A DNA stretch of 64,000 bases from Rhynchonema sp. JSB1_4 (GCA_030248065.1 JASAMV010000618.1:124001-188000); one strand, 5' to 3'. Positions 12,301 to 24,480 are shown, counted from the stretch's first letter. Made by a program: numbers and translations. The notes: generated by a model not told the origin, from the sequence alone.

Positions 12301-13299
12301 AGCCCGTCCGCCAGAGCAGAAGTCGTAGTTGATGAGATGCCGTTAATGTGAGATGTTCCACTGAACGATTAGCTGAACTCATGAAATACGCGACTTATTG
12401 CAGACCAACGTCAGCGGTGTCGACTTCGACAATGGTACTGACGGCGTTGACAGTGCCGGTGATGATGTGGACGACCGATCTGCTGGTCATCCTGAGATTA
12501 CCGAATCATCGACCCCGGAAGTGATGAAATTGAAGCGGAGCGCTCGTCTGATGAAAAAGAAGCAGGACAAAGCAGCTGAAATGGCAAAGGCACCACGACA
12601 GTCGGCTCCGGACGTGTGTTCCGCGGTTAGCCATTCACAGATTGACTGATTGCTTCAGCATTTCATTTAAATCAACTTTAACTGCTTTGTGATTCAAAAC
12701 CAAACGCATCACTTCCAATTCTTTGCAGCTGAATGATATACGTCAAGCAGAAACCGATCACGTGGCACGAATGAATGAACTGACGGGACTCATCAACAAA
12801 GCGTCTGGCGAACTGATGACGTCGTCAGACAACATTGCGCGGCTTCGAGCCAATTCGGACGAGAAAGAACTGGCGAAAGCGATCTGGCAACAGTTTTTGA
12901 AAGGTTAGACAACTTGGCATCCGCAAACGCATAACAAGTTTGTTTGTAACCCGGGTACGAATAAAAATGATCGAATTGTGCTTATTTTTTGCAGAGGTCC
13001 CGGCAAACGCGAAAGCAGTGTTCGTGCCCGATCGCTGTCTGCCAGTTGACATACTGCGGGAATCGCACATAACGGAATCGCGTCTTCAAGTGGGTGGCCC
13101 CAAATACATGTACGCAAACACGCCACTACATATAGCTGCAAATCCTGCTTGTTCTCCTATTCAGCATTTCCAAATGTCCTATTGCAAGTCCATTTGCGAG
13201 CAATATGGCATTCCGCAGAAAGACATCCATCGAAGTCGCAAACGTATCGCGGAGGAAAATCTGGCGGAGGTGGCTGTCAAGAAACCAAAAAAAATCTGA
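6386..13299 (+). CDS. Gene A: TPR-like, coiled-coil protein with basic C-terminus, function unknown
   Basis: My model has 19 coding exons with phase-compatible GT-AG joins, about 902 aa: 6386-6509, 7206-7393, 7564-7647, 7728-7913, 8180-8261, 8581-8738, 8940-9076, 9268-9405, 9484-9676, 9779-9943, 10580-10747, 10906-11002, 11092-11183, about 11593-11814, 11911-11958, 12404-12625, 12729-12903, 12995-13089, 13165-13299. Exons 12-15 are the least certain. Basic N-terminus; about 63-residue exon-2 domain shared with A' and B; low-complexity Ser/Thr/Glu region with several HETS-type motifs; coiled coil (about 275-320); TPR-like helical pair (about 335-395, LLLGDCYRSIGQYRAAEDAF); two tandem near-identical 55/56-residue exons; coiled coil (about 769-826); bipartite-NLS-like C-terminus with SRKR and KKPKK. 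No known family recognised; a nuclear scaffold role is inference. The conserved ORF in A' argues it is a real gene. Confidence 0.7.
6546..6813. mobile_element. TIR element in intron 1 of gene A
   Basis: A short element of about 268 bp with terminal inverted repeats GTATTGGTCGCACAATGA. It contains TGAAACATT near 6687. The equivalent intron of A' (17259-17655) lacks it, so it inserted after the A/A' duplication or was lost from A'. It is the simple form of the element at 2716-3310. Confidence 0.8.
9737..10880 (+). repeat. Exon-containing tandem duplication inside gene A, flanking a foldback
   Basis: The segment around 9750-10060 recurs at about 10545-10870, both starting TCAAATTCAAATTTGAAT. 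Each copy holds one in-frame exon (9779-9943 and 10580-10747) beginning with GAACCAGAA, encoding an EP(E)xSLATGSS peptide and ending SASI(N/K)D(R/L)SK. Both exons start and end in phase 0 and differ mainly by substitutions plus one codon, so the duplication adds about 55 residues without breaking the frame. Confidence 0.85.
10181..10540. mobile_element. Foldback element F6 in a gene A intron
   Basis: Long inverted arms begin ATGCGGGTGTGCTTTGTGGG and end with the inverse before 10540. Inner arms contain the pair CTGCCTGGGTCTCGTC and its inverse. Orphan single ends of the same element are at about 29247-29285 and 49379-49415. No coding capacity. Confidence 0.8.
11150..11335 (-). repeat. Degenerate interstitial telomere-like repeat, GCCTAA strand
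   Basis: Many GCCTAA / AAGCCTAAG-like units, diverged, reading as TTAGGC on the opposite strand. TTAGGC is the nematode telomere repeat. With the oppositely oriented block at 12110-12240, it brackets about 800 bp of gene A exons. Confidence 0.6.
12110..12240 (+). repeat. Degenerate interstitial telomere-like repeat, TTAGGC strand
   Basis: Runs of GGCTTAGGCTTAGGCCTAGG-type sequence with interruptions. It lies in opposite orientation to the block at 11150-11335. The Leu/Gly-rich open frame across it is a repeat artefact. Confidence 0.65.
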
Positions 13300-13757
13300 A
13301 TCATCACATCTCATACACAGGCAGAAGAATTTTGAGTGAACATGTATGCTCGGATCACATGATTATTGTTTATATTGTTTGAGTTCTTTTCGATTGTTTT
13401 TGGGTGAGAAAGTCAGCGTGGGTAACGGAAAACAACCTTTTGCAAGATCCTTGTTCTACATCACTTACAGAGCGTATTGTTTGTTCATTTTTAACGAAAT
13501 CGACTGTTTTGCACGTGTCTTGTATGCACTGGTTTGATCAGTCTTGTTGTATTGTTCGATTACATATCTATCTGCATATTCATGAAGAAAAAGGAAAGGA
13601 ACAGAAAGAAAGCAAACAGTGATTTGTCTGCCTAACGACGATTAGCAGGTATTCGTGCCACTCGCCTTCAGTTGATCTGGAACAGCTACCGGCACTAGAA
13701 GTTGTCGACAACATGCCCCTTGTGTATGCCCATGCCACCATCAATGGGCACGATTGG

Positions 13758-13999
13758 TATAGTAAATTTCCAAATTCGCTGCCGCACATAATATGCGCCA
13801 CATAGTTAATGTCAAGTTATAAACCCGAACGCTAACCATACGCGGCTCTGAAACATTGCGCGCAGCTGCCTGGCTGGCTGGCAAGCTGCGTGTGTGTTCG
13901 CTGTCCGAATGTTTCACAAGTTGGTTTTCAGGTTCAGAACCTGACATTAACTATGGGGCGTACTTTACTGTGCGGCAGCGAATTCGGAAATTTACTATA
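13758..13999. mobile_element. Foldback element F3 (TATAGTAAATTTCC ends)
   Basis: TATAGTAAATTTCCAAATTC at the left pairs with its inverse ending TTTACTATA at 13999. The arms include GCTGCCGCACA, and TGAAACATT / AATGTTTCA lie either side of the centre. A second copy is at 37168-37410. The TATAGT...ACTATA ends fit TA-targeting elements. No protein encoded. Confidence 0.8.
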
Positions 14000-14144
14000 A
14001 CACAGCCACATCAACGTCGTCGCTGGTTCGTCGCACTGTTTCGTGTGGTTCTTGTCTTGCCAAATAACGAACAATAATGAAACATCAGCTGCGGACTCAC
14101 AAGAGTGCATGTGCTATCACGTATAGGCAATCCGCCAGCTCATG

Positions 14145-15185
14145 GCACTCGCGCACACAGGCAACATGCAAATTACTGCCGTCAATGAATGCATCTATTC
14201 TCTGCAGTTATCAGTTGAAACATCCCCAAATTTTGCAACAATGCAGAAAAGTGTTATGTCAAGCAGCAAATAAAAACCGGATAAATTAAAAAGCGGTCGT
14301 CAAAGTATGACACTCGCTCAAAGTGTACATTTTGTTTAGAAAATGGCGTGTGCAGCTGCATGCGCTGTGTGTAAAAAAGTGCCATGAGCCGACCGCCAGC
14401 TCATGGCACTCGCGCACAGGGTTGGGCAAAAAACGTTTTTTTCCAAAAAATCGTTTTTTTTTTAAAAAAAACGTTTTTTTTTTAAAAAAAACGTTTTTTT
14501 TAAACGCCCAGATGACCAAAATATGCCCCCAAAAAAATTGGAAAACGCTCATGTTGGGAAGAAAACGCGGTTAAATGAAGTAATTCTATGTGTTCTGAGG
14601 CAAAATAAACGGGTTTCAACCCTTTTCTAGCGAGTTGCTAAGATCCCATATCAGACCCGCATCATGGGACCAACTTTGGCCGGGGTCATCACTGAAAGTC
14701 AAACTTCGTATATCGACGTATCTCGACAAAGTAAAAATTGGTCGAAAATTTTTTGAAAAAAATGGGACAAAAAATTGATTTTCCTTGATAATCAGGGTGC
14801 TTTCCCTGAAAAATCAGGGAAAATCAAGGAAATTCAGGATTTAAAAAAAACGAAAAACGACCCAGGCGTTTTTTTTAAAAAAGAACGTCGTTTTTTTTAA
14901 GAAAAAACGCCGTCGTTTTTTTTTGCCCAACCCTGCGTCGCGCACACAGGCCATATGCTACATTACAGCTGTCAGTGATTGCATCTATTCTCTGCAGTTA
15001 TCCGTTGAAACATCCCCATATTTTGCAACAATGCAGAAAAGTGTTGTGTCAATCAGCAAGTGAAAACTGCATAAATTAAAAAGCGGTCATCAAAGTATGA
15101 CACCCGCTCAAAGTGTACATTTTGTTATGAAATGGCGTGTGCTGCTGCATGCGCTGCGTGTAAAAAAAGTGCCATGAGCCGATGG
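14145..15185. repeat. Direct repeat of about 240 bp flanking the hAT-like element
   Basis: The block at about 14145-14400 (CACACAGGC...AAGTGCCATGAGCC) recurs at about 14942-15182 with few changes. The block ends in a short hairpin around CCATGAGC / GCTCATGG. The hAT-like element lies between the two copies. Confidence 0.7.
14417..14936. mobile_element. hAT-like non-autonomous element
   Basis: It begins CAGGGTTGGGCAAAAAACG and ends with the inverse GCCCAACCCTG, a terminus pattern typical of hAT transposons. The flanks read CTCGCGCA on the left and GTCGCGCA close to the right end, suggesting an imperfect 8-bp target duplication as expected for hAT. The interior is rich in (T)n(A)n stretches around CGTTTTTT. 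A truncated copy of its left part is at 15986-16207. No transposase. Confidence 0.65.
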
Positions 15186-15524
15186 ATTGCCCATACTCGT
15201 TTTCCGCCGGACATGCGCTGTCGCCATTCTGGACATCCCCTTGATGGAAGAAAGGGAACAGAACATTGTGTATGCCCGTGCCACCATTAAATGGGCACGC
15301 GCGTAAGTGATGCAAGATGATGGCGATATGCATGTTTTGCGATCGGCAAAAGGAAATCTCAGGAGGGGGTCCTGTGGTTGCGGTTCGAATTGGGACGATA
15401 ATGACCTGACACTGAAAACACTCGGTTGTGACAGCGTTGAGACTAAAGTTGCGAAAGAGGACTGTTACTGGCCGCACTTCAACGTCTGTTGGTGCAAACA
15501 CCATTTATGCAATGGAAATTGAAA

Positions 15525-16515
15525 CTGGTGATGATAACAAAATTATATTTCTATCATCAAGCAAAAATTTTTGCTTTTTCATCGAACTATGTATGTGGTG
15601 CGTTTGTGCACGAATATTTATTGAGATCGTGATCAAAACCCTATTCAAATGCAAATAGGATGGAATTATAACCCTGTGGTTGCAGCGCACAAGATGAACA
15701 TAAACAGGCTAGGAAACTTCAGTTTGCGTGCCCCGCATTCAAAAAAAGGTTGAGAATAACCTTGTGTGTCATAGTTTGGATAACCTAATCCCCATGGACC
15801 AACCTTTTTTTGTTTTTTATCCATACTAGACGGGACCTGTGCCGACGGCCCGGGCCCGGCTACAGCGCCGCGCCCGTGCCGTGCCACCCCCCCCCCCCCG
15901 AAGACCCGTTAGCATACCCAAAGCTACCCGTGAAAATTGACCCGTCTGCACCTCCGAGGGAGGGGGCCGAAGACACACATACACAGAGTTGGGCAAAAAA
16001 CGTTTTTTTCAAAATATCGTTTTTTAAAAAATGTTTTTTTTAAAAAAACGTTTTTTTCAAAACGCCCAGATGACCGAAATATGCCCCCAAAAAATTGGAA
16101 AACGCTCATGTTGGGAAGAAATCGTGGTTAAATGAAGTAATTCTATGTGTTCTGAGGCAAAATAAACGGGTTTCAACCCTTTTCTAGCGAGTTGTTAAAA
16201 TCCCATATCAAATTAAAACTGGAGGTGGATATAAAAAGGATATCTCTATCATCAAAACAAAAATTAGTTTGCTTTTCATCGAACTATTTGGATGTGGTGC
16301 GTTTGTGCACCAATATTTATTGAGATCGTGATCAAAACCCAATTCAAATGCAAATAGGATGGAATTAACCCTGTGGCAGCAGCGCACAACATGAACATAA
16401 ACATGCAAGAAATCTTCGGTTCACGTGACCCGCGTTCAAAAAAGGTTGAGAGAACAACCTTGTAGGTATTGGATAACCTCAACCCCACGGACCAACCTTT
16501 CTTTGTTTTTCATGT
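15525..16515. repeat. Direct duplication of about 300 bp plus truncated hAT-like copy
   Basis: The segment at 15525-15815 (ATTGAAACTGG...CCAACCTTT) recurs at about 16207-16515 with small indels. Between them are a C-rich tract near 15890-15900 and a 5'-truncated relative of the 14417 element (15986-16207). This lies directly upstream of A' and resembles sequence upstream of gene A near 5900. Confidence 0.75.
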
Positions 16516-16559
16516 TGATAAGTTGTCGCGCCCTCCCCGGGTTTTAGCTTGTCAATATT

Positions 16560-16600
16560 AACAGAGTATAAAAGCTGGTGAAACTTATGGTTTTAGTCAT
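16560..16600 (+). promoter_or_regulatory. TATA box and probable start region of gene A'
   Basis: AGAGTATAAAAGCTGGTGAAAC is followed by TAGTCATTCTTCGATTT, matching the gene A promoter near 5972-6010. The leader exon would end near 16766 and join an acceptor near 17114 just ahead of the ATG at 17129. Confidence 0.55.
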
Positions 16601-17128
16601 TCTTCGATTTGTTCTTTGCACAACAAACTTTCTCCATTCGACCAGAATCAACTTGACCATCTGCTGCTCTCGATTCAGTCATCAAGCCGCCACTCACGAC
16701 CCAACAACGACCAACCCGCGATTGACATCACCAGAAAACACCAAAACGAGACATCAATTGAAGAAGGTGCATGGGAAGTGGGGATTTAACGTAGTACCAT
16801 GAATGGAAATAATTTTGAACGACCCACCGGCGTAATCTCCGACCAATGACAACATGCACTGCTTGCTATGGCTCCAATAAGTCTTTGAGCGTTGGCCAGA
16901 AACGAAGTAGCATTGTTTGTAGAGGCTGACACAGTAAATTGTTAAAACGTTATTTTGTAGTTTTAGTACCTGACGTCAACCTCCAATTCTCGGCTCCGTT
17001 ATGCATATGGTAACATACTGTAAATAAGCTTGAAGTGATAATCGGCTAATAAATGGGATCAGCGGTATCCCGAATGTGTATACACGCCTTCAGCAAGACT
17101 TGTTTCGTGTTACAGATTGCTTGCCGAA

Positions 17129-20100
17129 ATGTCAGGTGTTCCATCGAACATCCCGGAAAAGGAATTGAGCCGACGGCATATTCGAACACAAAGAAAGGCC
17201 GCCGCCCACGGAAACCAAATTCGATATTTCCTTGTATTGGATTGGTTACGAATGTCTGGTTAGCCCATTAATGCGCTGTTTAGTTCGTTTGAGCCAACAC
17301 TTTACAGTTAACCCGGTCTCCAAAAAGCTACGGCTGGTATCAAGCTTAGTAATCGGATTGGATCGGCACTGTGTTGGTCACCACGCGCCATTTTTCTGAG
17401 AAGCTCATCGCTGGAGCCACCAATTTCTACCACTTTCATCTTGTTTGAAGTGCGCATTGTAATCTCTTTGCTTTGAGAAGATTGCGACGCATTATCTTTC
17501 GACCTGTTCTCGCAGACGGTCTACCCTGAGGTCACCTCACATTTAAAATCAAACAGTAGACTCCGCAATAACTCAATCCAATAGCTACACAGTCACGTGA
17601 GGTCGAGAGATCCCCTCCGGGATCACCACGGCTGATATGGCTCCATTTTTTTCAGGCGACCAATACCAACGTGAGCTGCAATTGTGTATTGATCCGAAAA
17701 TCAAAGTCGTGGCCATTACTGTACGCAAGAAGGCAAATCAACACAGAATTGGGCTGGTTGTCTCCGCGCCCCTAAGCTGGACCGTTGGCGCAATCACCGA
17801 ATCTGTTCAGACGGCCGTCGGTTTCGGAGTTATGGCGTTTCAGGTTACGTCCTTCCGTATACACACAGAATACTCTCTTCATACATCCTCAGTTTTTTGC
17901 AGACAATGTCTCAGCTACGGGCGCACGCAGCCAATGAGGAATTCGATGTCGACAGGCCCAGCAAACAGTCAAATTCCACATGCTCGGTTAGTGTTTGGCA
18001 GAAGTGCTCGCTCAGGTCAGACAGAATTGAATGACTGATCTCAATGGAGACGTATACTCTGACAATTCTTTTGGGAGAAACTTTTCAAAAGCGTTGCCTG
18101 ATCCGTAAAGCGCATGACGCGTGCACTGGCTACAGCGGTCACGTGACTTCCATAGCCAGTGCACGCATGATGAGCTTTACGGATCAGGCAACGCGGTTGA
18201 AAAGTTTCTCCCAAAAGAATTGCCGGAGTATATTTATGTATATTTGTCTGATCATGAACACATGACACCAACAGATGCGCTGTGCTCCTGGCGGCAGCAG
18301 TCCTGACAAAGACGGCGAACAGAAGGAACATGTCACTGCTGATGAAAGGTCACAGGCTGGAAACGTGACGACACCAGCACCACAACAAGAAAGTTCATCA
18401 CAAGACACACCACATGAAACCACGTCCGTTGCTATCGAATCACAACGTAAAACATCGTCCATGACCGTGCGTGAAACATCAGCTGTTGAGGTTCGTGTCT
18501 TCCAAATGTGGTCACACACAACACCGAACGTGAGGTCATTTATTCGTGCGACAAGAATAGAACAATACATAATCATTATTAACATAAAACTGGTGCTCGT
18601 TATGAACTGAAGCACAAACGCGTATGTCCATGACATTGGTTTTGGACGCTTGGTACACAAACATTGGTTAAACTGAACAGAACACAAACAAACATTGAGC
18701 ACTGACTTGTTTGCTTCACACTTAAGGGAAACTTGCAACCGGAACTTTCCATATAAAGCCCTCGGAGGGCTCTATTCGGGGGGGGGTATATAAAAACTAC
18801 AGTAAATAGAGATTTCTAAATTGGTCGTATCCCTCAGGGTAACAACACGCATCAAAGCTCTGACACCGAATCTTCGTTTGTGTCAGGTTTCGGCTCCAAT
18901 GCGCACGATCCAAAACACTGTTAGTTTTTTTAATTTAAGACACTGCTGTGATCACGGTAATGAGAAGTTGCGGCACTCTTTCAAATTTTGCGGTTCTCGT
19001 TCTCATTGGCCTTGGTCTGGGCCTAATGCTACATATCTGGGCATCAAGCTAAATTTCATAGACCACACTGTATACGTCGAGCTTGTTTCTGATTCCACAA
19101 ATTTCAACCTGCGTTACATTGTTTATGGGGTGCTCGGAAACAACTTTCTTGCCCGGTCAAAATTAGTGGTATCAGTAAAGGCTAAGTAGAAGGCAGCAAC
19201 GCAAAAAGTCATTTGACCGGTCGGACCGGATCAGCACGTTTGACAAATTGACAAAAATCGGGCTTTGTGTATTCTTCGATTTGTTTGACAAGGCAACACC
19301 ACAGACACCTACTAGAGCTATAATAATCCAATCTAATCTCTTTCAGCAGCAGTCGACGTTGCACCGCTGCAGATCTCAGGCATCTCCAGTGTGCATCCAG
19401 AACGTGAAACATCGATCGATCACTTTTCGAGGCACACGCCTTGCGCTCTGCAAGACAAGCTGAGAACAGACAGGACCAAAGATGACGAGGTATACGATTG
19501 GGCACTGTAGTTCTGGGGACTTTCGCCATAATTGTTGTTGCACCATCACAAATTTTTGGTTTGCATAAAGACTGACAAATGGATCATGGCCTAAGCACGT
19601 CAAGCGCCCGTCACGAACGGACAGCTGCAAACGCCCTGCATGATGTCCGTTTGGGATAGGAAGGAATATTGTGGTTTAAAAAACAAAAATGTTGTTAGAG
19701 AGCAGGAATCGTAGCTTCCACTGAACGATTTGCTGAGCTCATGAAATGAAGTGACATGACATAATGCAGACCAACGTCAGCGGTGTCGCCCACGACAATG
19801 TTGGTGGTGCTGAAGTTGATGGTGCCATGACCAAATCATCAAACCCGGAAGTGGTGTTGAAGCGCAGCGCTCAACTGATGAAAACGAAACAGGAAAAAGC
19901 AGCTGAGTTGTCAAGGGCACTACAGCCGTATATGGACATGGACGTGCTTCCTGCGGTTAGCAATTGACTGGACTGGATTGATTTCATGATTTCATTTGAA
20001 TCAACTTTGCCTGTTTTGTGTTTCAAAACCAAACGCATCACAGCCAACACTTTGCAGCTGAATGATCTGCGTCAAGCAGAAACCGAACATCTGGCACGAA

Positions 20101-20598
20101 TAAATGCATTGACGGAATTTATTATCAAAGCAGCTGGTGAGCTGAAAACGTCGTCAGACAAGATTGCGATGCTTCGAACCAATCTGGAACAGAAGACACT
20201 GCTGATGTGGCAACAGTTTATGGAGGGTTAGACAATTTGGCGTTCACAAATACACAACAAATTTGGTTGTAAGCTGGTAAGAATAAAATTAATCGAATTG
20301 TGCTCATTTTCCTGCAGAGGACCCGGCGAACGCCCAAGCAGTCATGCCCGATCGCGGTCCACATCAGTCTCGCATCACGGAATCGCGACTTCCAGTGGGT
20401 TTCCCCAGATATACGCACACGCGTGAATAGCTGCAAAACCTGCTTGCTCTTATTCAGAATAACCAAATGGCGGATTCTAAGCCCGTTTGCGAGCAAGACG
20501 GTATCCCGCAACAAGACGTAATCGCAAGCCACAGTCGCAAACGAATCGCAGAGGAAAATCTGGCGGAGGTGGCTGTCAAGAAGCCAAAACAGATTTGA
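17129..20598 (+). CDS. Gene A': shorter tandem paralog of gene A
   Basis: Ten exons, about 471 aa: 17129-17258, 17656-17843, 17903-17986, 18275-18490, 18838-18919, 19347-19489, 19770-19955, 20058-20226, 20318-20394, 20458-20598. Each join is phase-compatible and matches the corresponding gene A exon. Several exons have identical length (188, 84 and 82 nt). Relative to A it lacks the first coiled coil, TPR-like region and tandem exons. The exon ending at 19489 joins the one starting at 19770, both phase 0, so the deletion leaves the frame open. Only a degenerate remnant of A exon 15 is visible near 19600-19650. The C-terminal SRKR...KKPKQ basic region is kept. Open frames are maintained despite many substitutions, suggesting the gene is expressed and under constraint. 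Function unknown. Confidence 0.65.
18050..18232. mobile_element. Foldback element inserted in A' intron 3
   Basis: Arms of about 57 bp pair 18053-18110 with 18174-18231 (TTGGGAGAAACTTTTC and its inverse; GATCCGTAAAGC and its inverse), leaving a loop of about 65 bp. In gene A the sequence around TCTCAACATGAACA (7711-7722) is continuous where A' is split, so this is a clean insertion relative to the paralog. Confidence 0.85.
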
Positions 20599-22330
20599 GT
20601 TGTTTCAAAATGATATCACATTCTGTAGGCTGAAGAGTTTTGAATGAATGTGTGAGCAGGGTTGGAAAAAAATTTTTGGGATAACATAACATGACCTTTG
20701 TCTATGATGTTTTTGCAATTGTTTTCGCGAGAGCAAACTATAGAGTAGGAATCGAAACACAGCTTTTGCGACGTCATTATTGTACATCACTAAGGTACAG
20801 TGTCCATTTTTTTCTTTCTTTTCGTGAAAATCATCTCTGACGACTGGCCCGATCACCTACTGTCAGGCGTTACGCCGACAGCACGTGTCACTGGTCTTCG
20901 CAAAGGCGTGCCCTCAAAGCACCTTACCTCACCATGGTATTTCTTGCTTCATGCAGCCCTCAAGAACCCAGACATTGAAAATCATCTGTTTTGTACATGT
21001 GTCTTGTATACTTGCTCTGCTCAGTGTTATTGAGGTGTTGGAATTGCATGTGTACTGTACCTACATTGTGAAATAAAGCAAAGGAAAGAGAGCAAACAGA
21101 AGTTTGTCTACCTCGATCAGCATTCTTGCCACTCGCCTTCAATTGATCTGCTGCATACAAAATTCCAGACCCGCAACAGAAATTGTCTACAGCATGCCAC
21201 ATTTTAGTTGTTTCGCACTCCAAGCGCTTTTGAGATTTCCTGTTGCCGATCGCAAAACACGCATATCGCCTTGCATCATTTATGGGGTTGGGGCTAATAG
21301 AGTGGTCAATTAAAGTGGTCAACTCACAACGACATAAGAGTAAAAGGCAACCTACGCCAACATGACCTCGATTCGCAGCTGGCAGAATGGTGAAACATTC
21401 TGACGTGGCTGCTGTTTTGGGAAATGTTACACGTTGAAGAATACAAAATGGAGCGTGATTTTCTCTTTCTATTCGTTTTGAGTACACACACCTTCGATCG
21501 GGCTCGTGTTGGTGTAGTTTGTCTATCATGAATCTCGGTCATGATGATGATGATCTCGACCTCGAGTCATGATGAGAGAAATGATGAGGTTTGATGTCAG
21601 CGACAATGCATCACAGACTTGTGTAGATCGGCGCGGCTACGAAATGCTGTTCGGATGTCACCCGGCGATGTTGGTGTACAAATACGTAGTACCTGCCGTA
21701 ATACTGCTGTATTCCGTTAACTTTATACTCTGTTTCTCACAGTATTGTGACAACTGACCGACAACCTTCAATGATATCCTGGTCAGCATGCGTGGTCAGT
21801 TTGGTGGGGTGGGGGTGCGTTGATTTTGTGCAAATACCACGTGCAATGGTGACTGAAATCAGTTTTTGTTTATAAAATTTCGTAGCTCAATATTTCTGAT
21901 TGTGGTACTTATTGACATCGTTATCAAGAAAAACAGGACTGAAATTTTACAATGTTATTACGAAATGACACAGTTGTGTACGACGTTAGCACGAAAATCC
22001 CTGACGTTCAGCATTCGCGATGTGCAGACCGATATGTATAAAGTGCTCACATTCAGAATTTTTTCAAAACTCATAAAACAGAGCGCGAGTCAGACTGGTT
22101 TGTTCCGCATGCTGCTGTTCAAACTTCCGGATAAACCTCTTATTTTGCCAATTACTTGTGTCACTCAAATCGTAACTGTTGTCGTAACTCAGGTCAGGGC
22201 GTGTGATGAAATGACGTGAGTTGCGTGCATTTTGATGCTGCCCAACGACATACTCCGAAATCCGCACAAATAACCATACATTAGCGACAAATATCGCACC
22301 ATCACAGGTGATCGTTGTCCTGTGTGAGTT
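19838..22330 (+). repeat. Triplicated block, copy 1 (forward)
   Basis: Contains the last exons of A' and about 1.7 kb of downstream sequence, then grades into low-quality-looking T-rich sequence. It is repeated inverted at about 22741-24480 and forward at 24481-27030. Copy 1 differs from copies 2 and 3 mainly by small deletions (for example near 20868-20900, where the other two agree with each other). That pattern looks more like read errors than evolution. Confidence 0.8.
21569..21757 (+). CDS. Small hydrophobic reading frame, possible transporter exon fragment
   Basis: A 62-aa frame with a strongly hydrophobic stretch (YKYVVPAVILLYSV). The motif EMLFGCHPA...YKYVVPAVILL loosely recalls the region before a late membrane helix of SLC6 transporters, but this is a weak, memory-based resemblance. 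The same frame is present inverted (23133-22945). In the third copy (about 26230-26417) an extra G shifts it. No neighbouring exons could be joined. Confidence 0.25.
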   Translation: MMREMMRFDVSDNASQTCVDRRGYEMLFGCHPAMLVYKYVVPAVILLYSVNFILCFSQYCDN

Positions 22331-22740
22331 GAGTGAGTTGCGATGATGGCACATTTTTTGTTTTTGTCATTTTCAAAAATAAGTTGTTTACGCAGTTTTG
22401 AATTCTTTTGTTGTTTATTTTTCTGTTTCTGTTGTGTGTAGGTTTTTTATGTCTTATAATTAGACGGTTTTTGGTCGGGAATCAAAAGATAGTTGTGTGA
22501 TTTGGTTTTGGTTTTTTATTTTTTGTGTTTTTTTTTTTTTTTATTTTGGTCGAGATTTAAGCACGTGGCGTCTCTGCCTTTTATGATTTTAAAAATTCTG
22601 AATGTACACTTTATACTTGTGCTCTTTTTTTGTGTTGTTGTCTGACTCTCTTTCGTGTCACACAACTGTGTCATTTCGTAATACAGACAAAGCCTTTTGT
22701 TTTTGGTTTTTGTTTTTCCCCCACTTTGTGTATGTTTAGT

Positions 22741-24480
22741 TTTGTAACATTGTAAAATTTCAGTCCTGTTTTTCTTGATAACGATGTTCAATAAGTACCA
22801 CAATCAGAAATATTGAGCTACGAAATTTTATAAACAAAAACTGATTTCAGTCACATTGCACGTGGTATTTGCACAAAATCAAACGCACCCCCACCCCACC
22901 AAACTACCACGCATGCTGACCAGGATATCATTGAAGGTTGTCGGTCAGTTGTCACAATAATGTGAAAAACAGAGTATAAAGTTAACGGAATACAGCAGTA
23001 TTACGGCAGGTACTACGTATTTGTACACCAACATCGCCGGGTGACATCCGAACAGCATTTCGTAGCCCCGCCGATCTACACAAGTCGTGCATGCATTGTC
23101 GCTGACATCAAACCTCATCATTTCTCTCATCATGACTCGAGGTCGAGATCATCATCATCATGACACGAGATTCATGATAGACAAACTACACCAACACGAG
23201 CCCGATTTCGAAGGTTGTGTGTAACTAAAAACGAATAGAAAGAGAAAATCACGCTCCATTTTGTATTCTTCAACGTGTAACATTTCCCAAAACAGCAGCC
23301 ACGTCAGAATGTTTCACCATTCTGCCAGCTGCACATCGAGGTCATGTTGGCGTAGGTTGCCTTTTACTCTTATGTCGTTGTGAGTTGACCACTTTAATTG
23401 ACCACTCTATTAGCCCAACCCCATAAATGATGCAAGGCGATATGCGTGTTTTGCGATCGGCAACAGGAAATCTCAAAAGCGCTTGGAGTGCGAAACAACT
23501 AAAATGTGGCATGCTGTAGACAATTTCTGTTGCGGGTCTGGAATTTTGTATGCACAGATCAATTGAAGGCGAGTGGCAAGAATGCTGATCGAGGTAGACA
23601 AACTTCTGTTTGCTCTCTTCCTTTGCTTTATTTCACATTAGGTACAGTACACATGCAATTCCAACACCTCAATAACACTGAGCAGAGCAAGTATACAAGA
23701 CACATGTACAAAACAGATGATTTTCAATGTCTGGGTTGCCTTGAGGGCTGCATTGAAGCAAGAAATACCATGGTCAGACGGTAAGGTGCTTTGAGGGCAC
23801 GCCTTTGCGCAAGACCAGTGACACGTTGCTGTTTCGGCCCGTAACGCCTGACAGCTTAGGTGATCCGGGCCAGTCGTCAGAGATGATTTTCACGAAAAGA
23901 AAGAAAAAAATGGACACTGTACCTTAGTGATGTACAATAATGACGTCGCAAAAGCTGTGTTTCGATTCCTACTCTATAGTTTGCTCTCGCGAAAACAATT
24001 GCAAAAACATCATAGACAAAGGTCATGTTATGTTATCCCAAAAATTTTTTTCCAACCCTGCTCACACATTCATTCAAAACTCTTCAGCCCAGAATGTGAT
24101 ATCATTTTGAAACAACTCAAATCTGTTTTGGCTTCTTGACAGCCACCTCCGCCAGATTTTCCTCTGCGATTCGTTTGCGACTGTGGCTTGCGATTACGTC
24201 TTGTTGCGGGATACCGTCTTGCTCGCAAACGGGCTTAGAATCCGCCATTTGGTTATTCTGAATAAGAGCAAGCAGGTTTTGCAGCTATTCACGCGTGTGC
24301 GTATATCTGGGGAAACCCACTGGAAGTCGCGATTCCGTGATGCGAGACTGATGTGGACCGCGATCGGGCATGACTGCTTGGGCGTTCGCCGGGTCCTCTG
24401 CAGGAAAATGAGCACAATTCGATTAATTTTATTCTTACCAGCTTACAACCAAATTTGTTGTGTATTTGTGAACGCCAAAT
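22741..24480 (-). repeat. Triplicated block, copy 2 (inverted)
   Basis: The inverse of about 20230-21945. The turn-around between copies 1 and 2 (about 22330-22740) is full of T/G homopolymer-like sequence resembling a degraded version of 21960-22200. The other junction is at 24480/24481, where inverted sequence matching 20230 abuts forward sequence matching about 19838. Confidence 0.8.
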
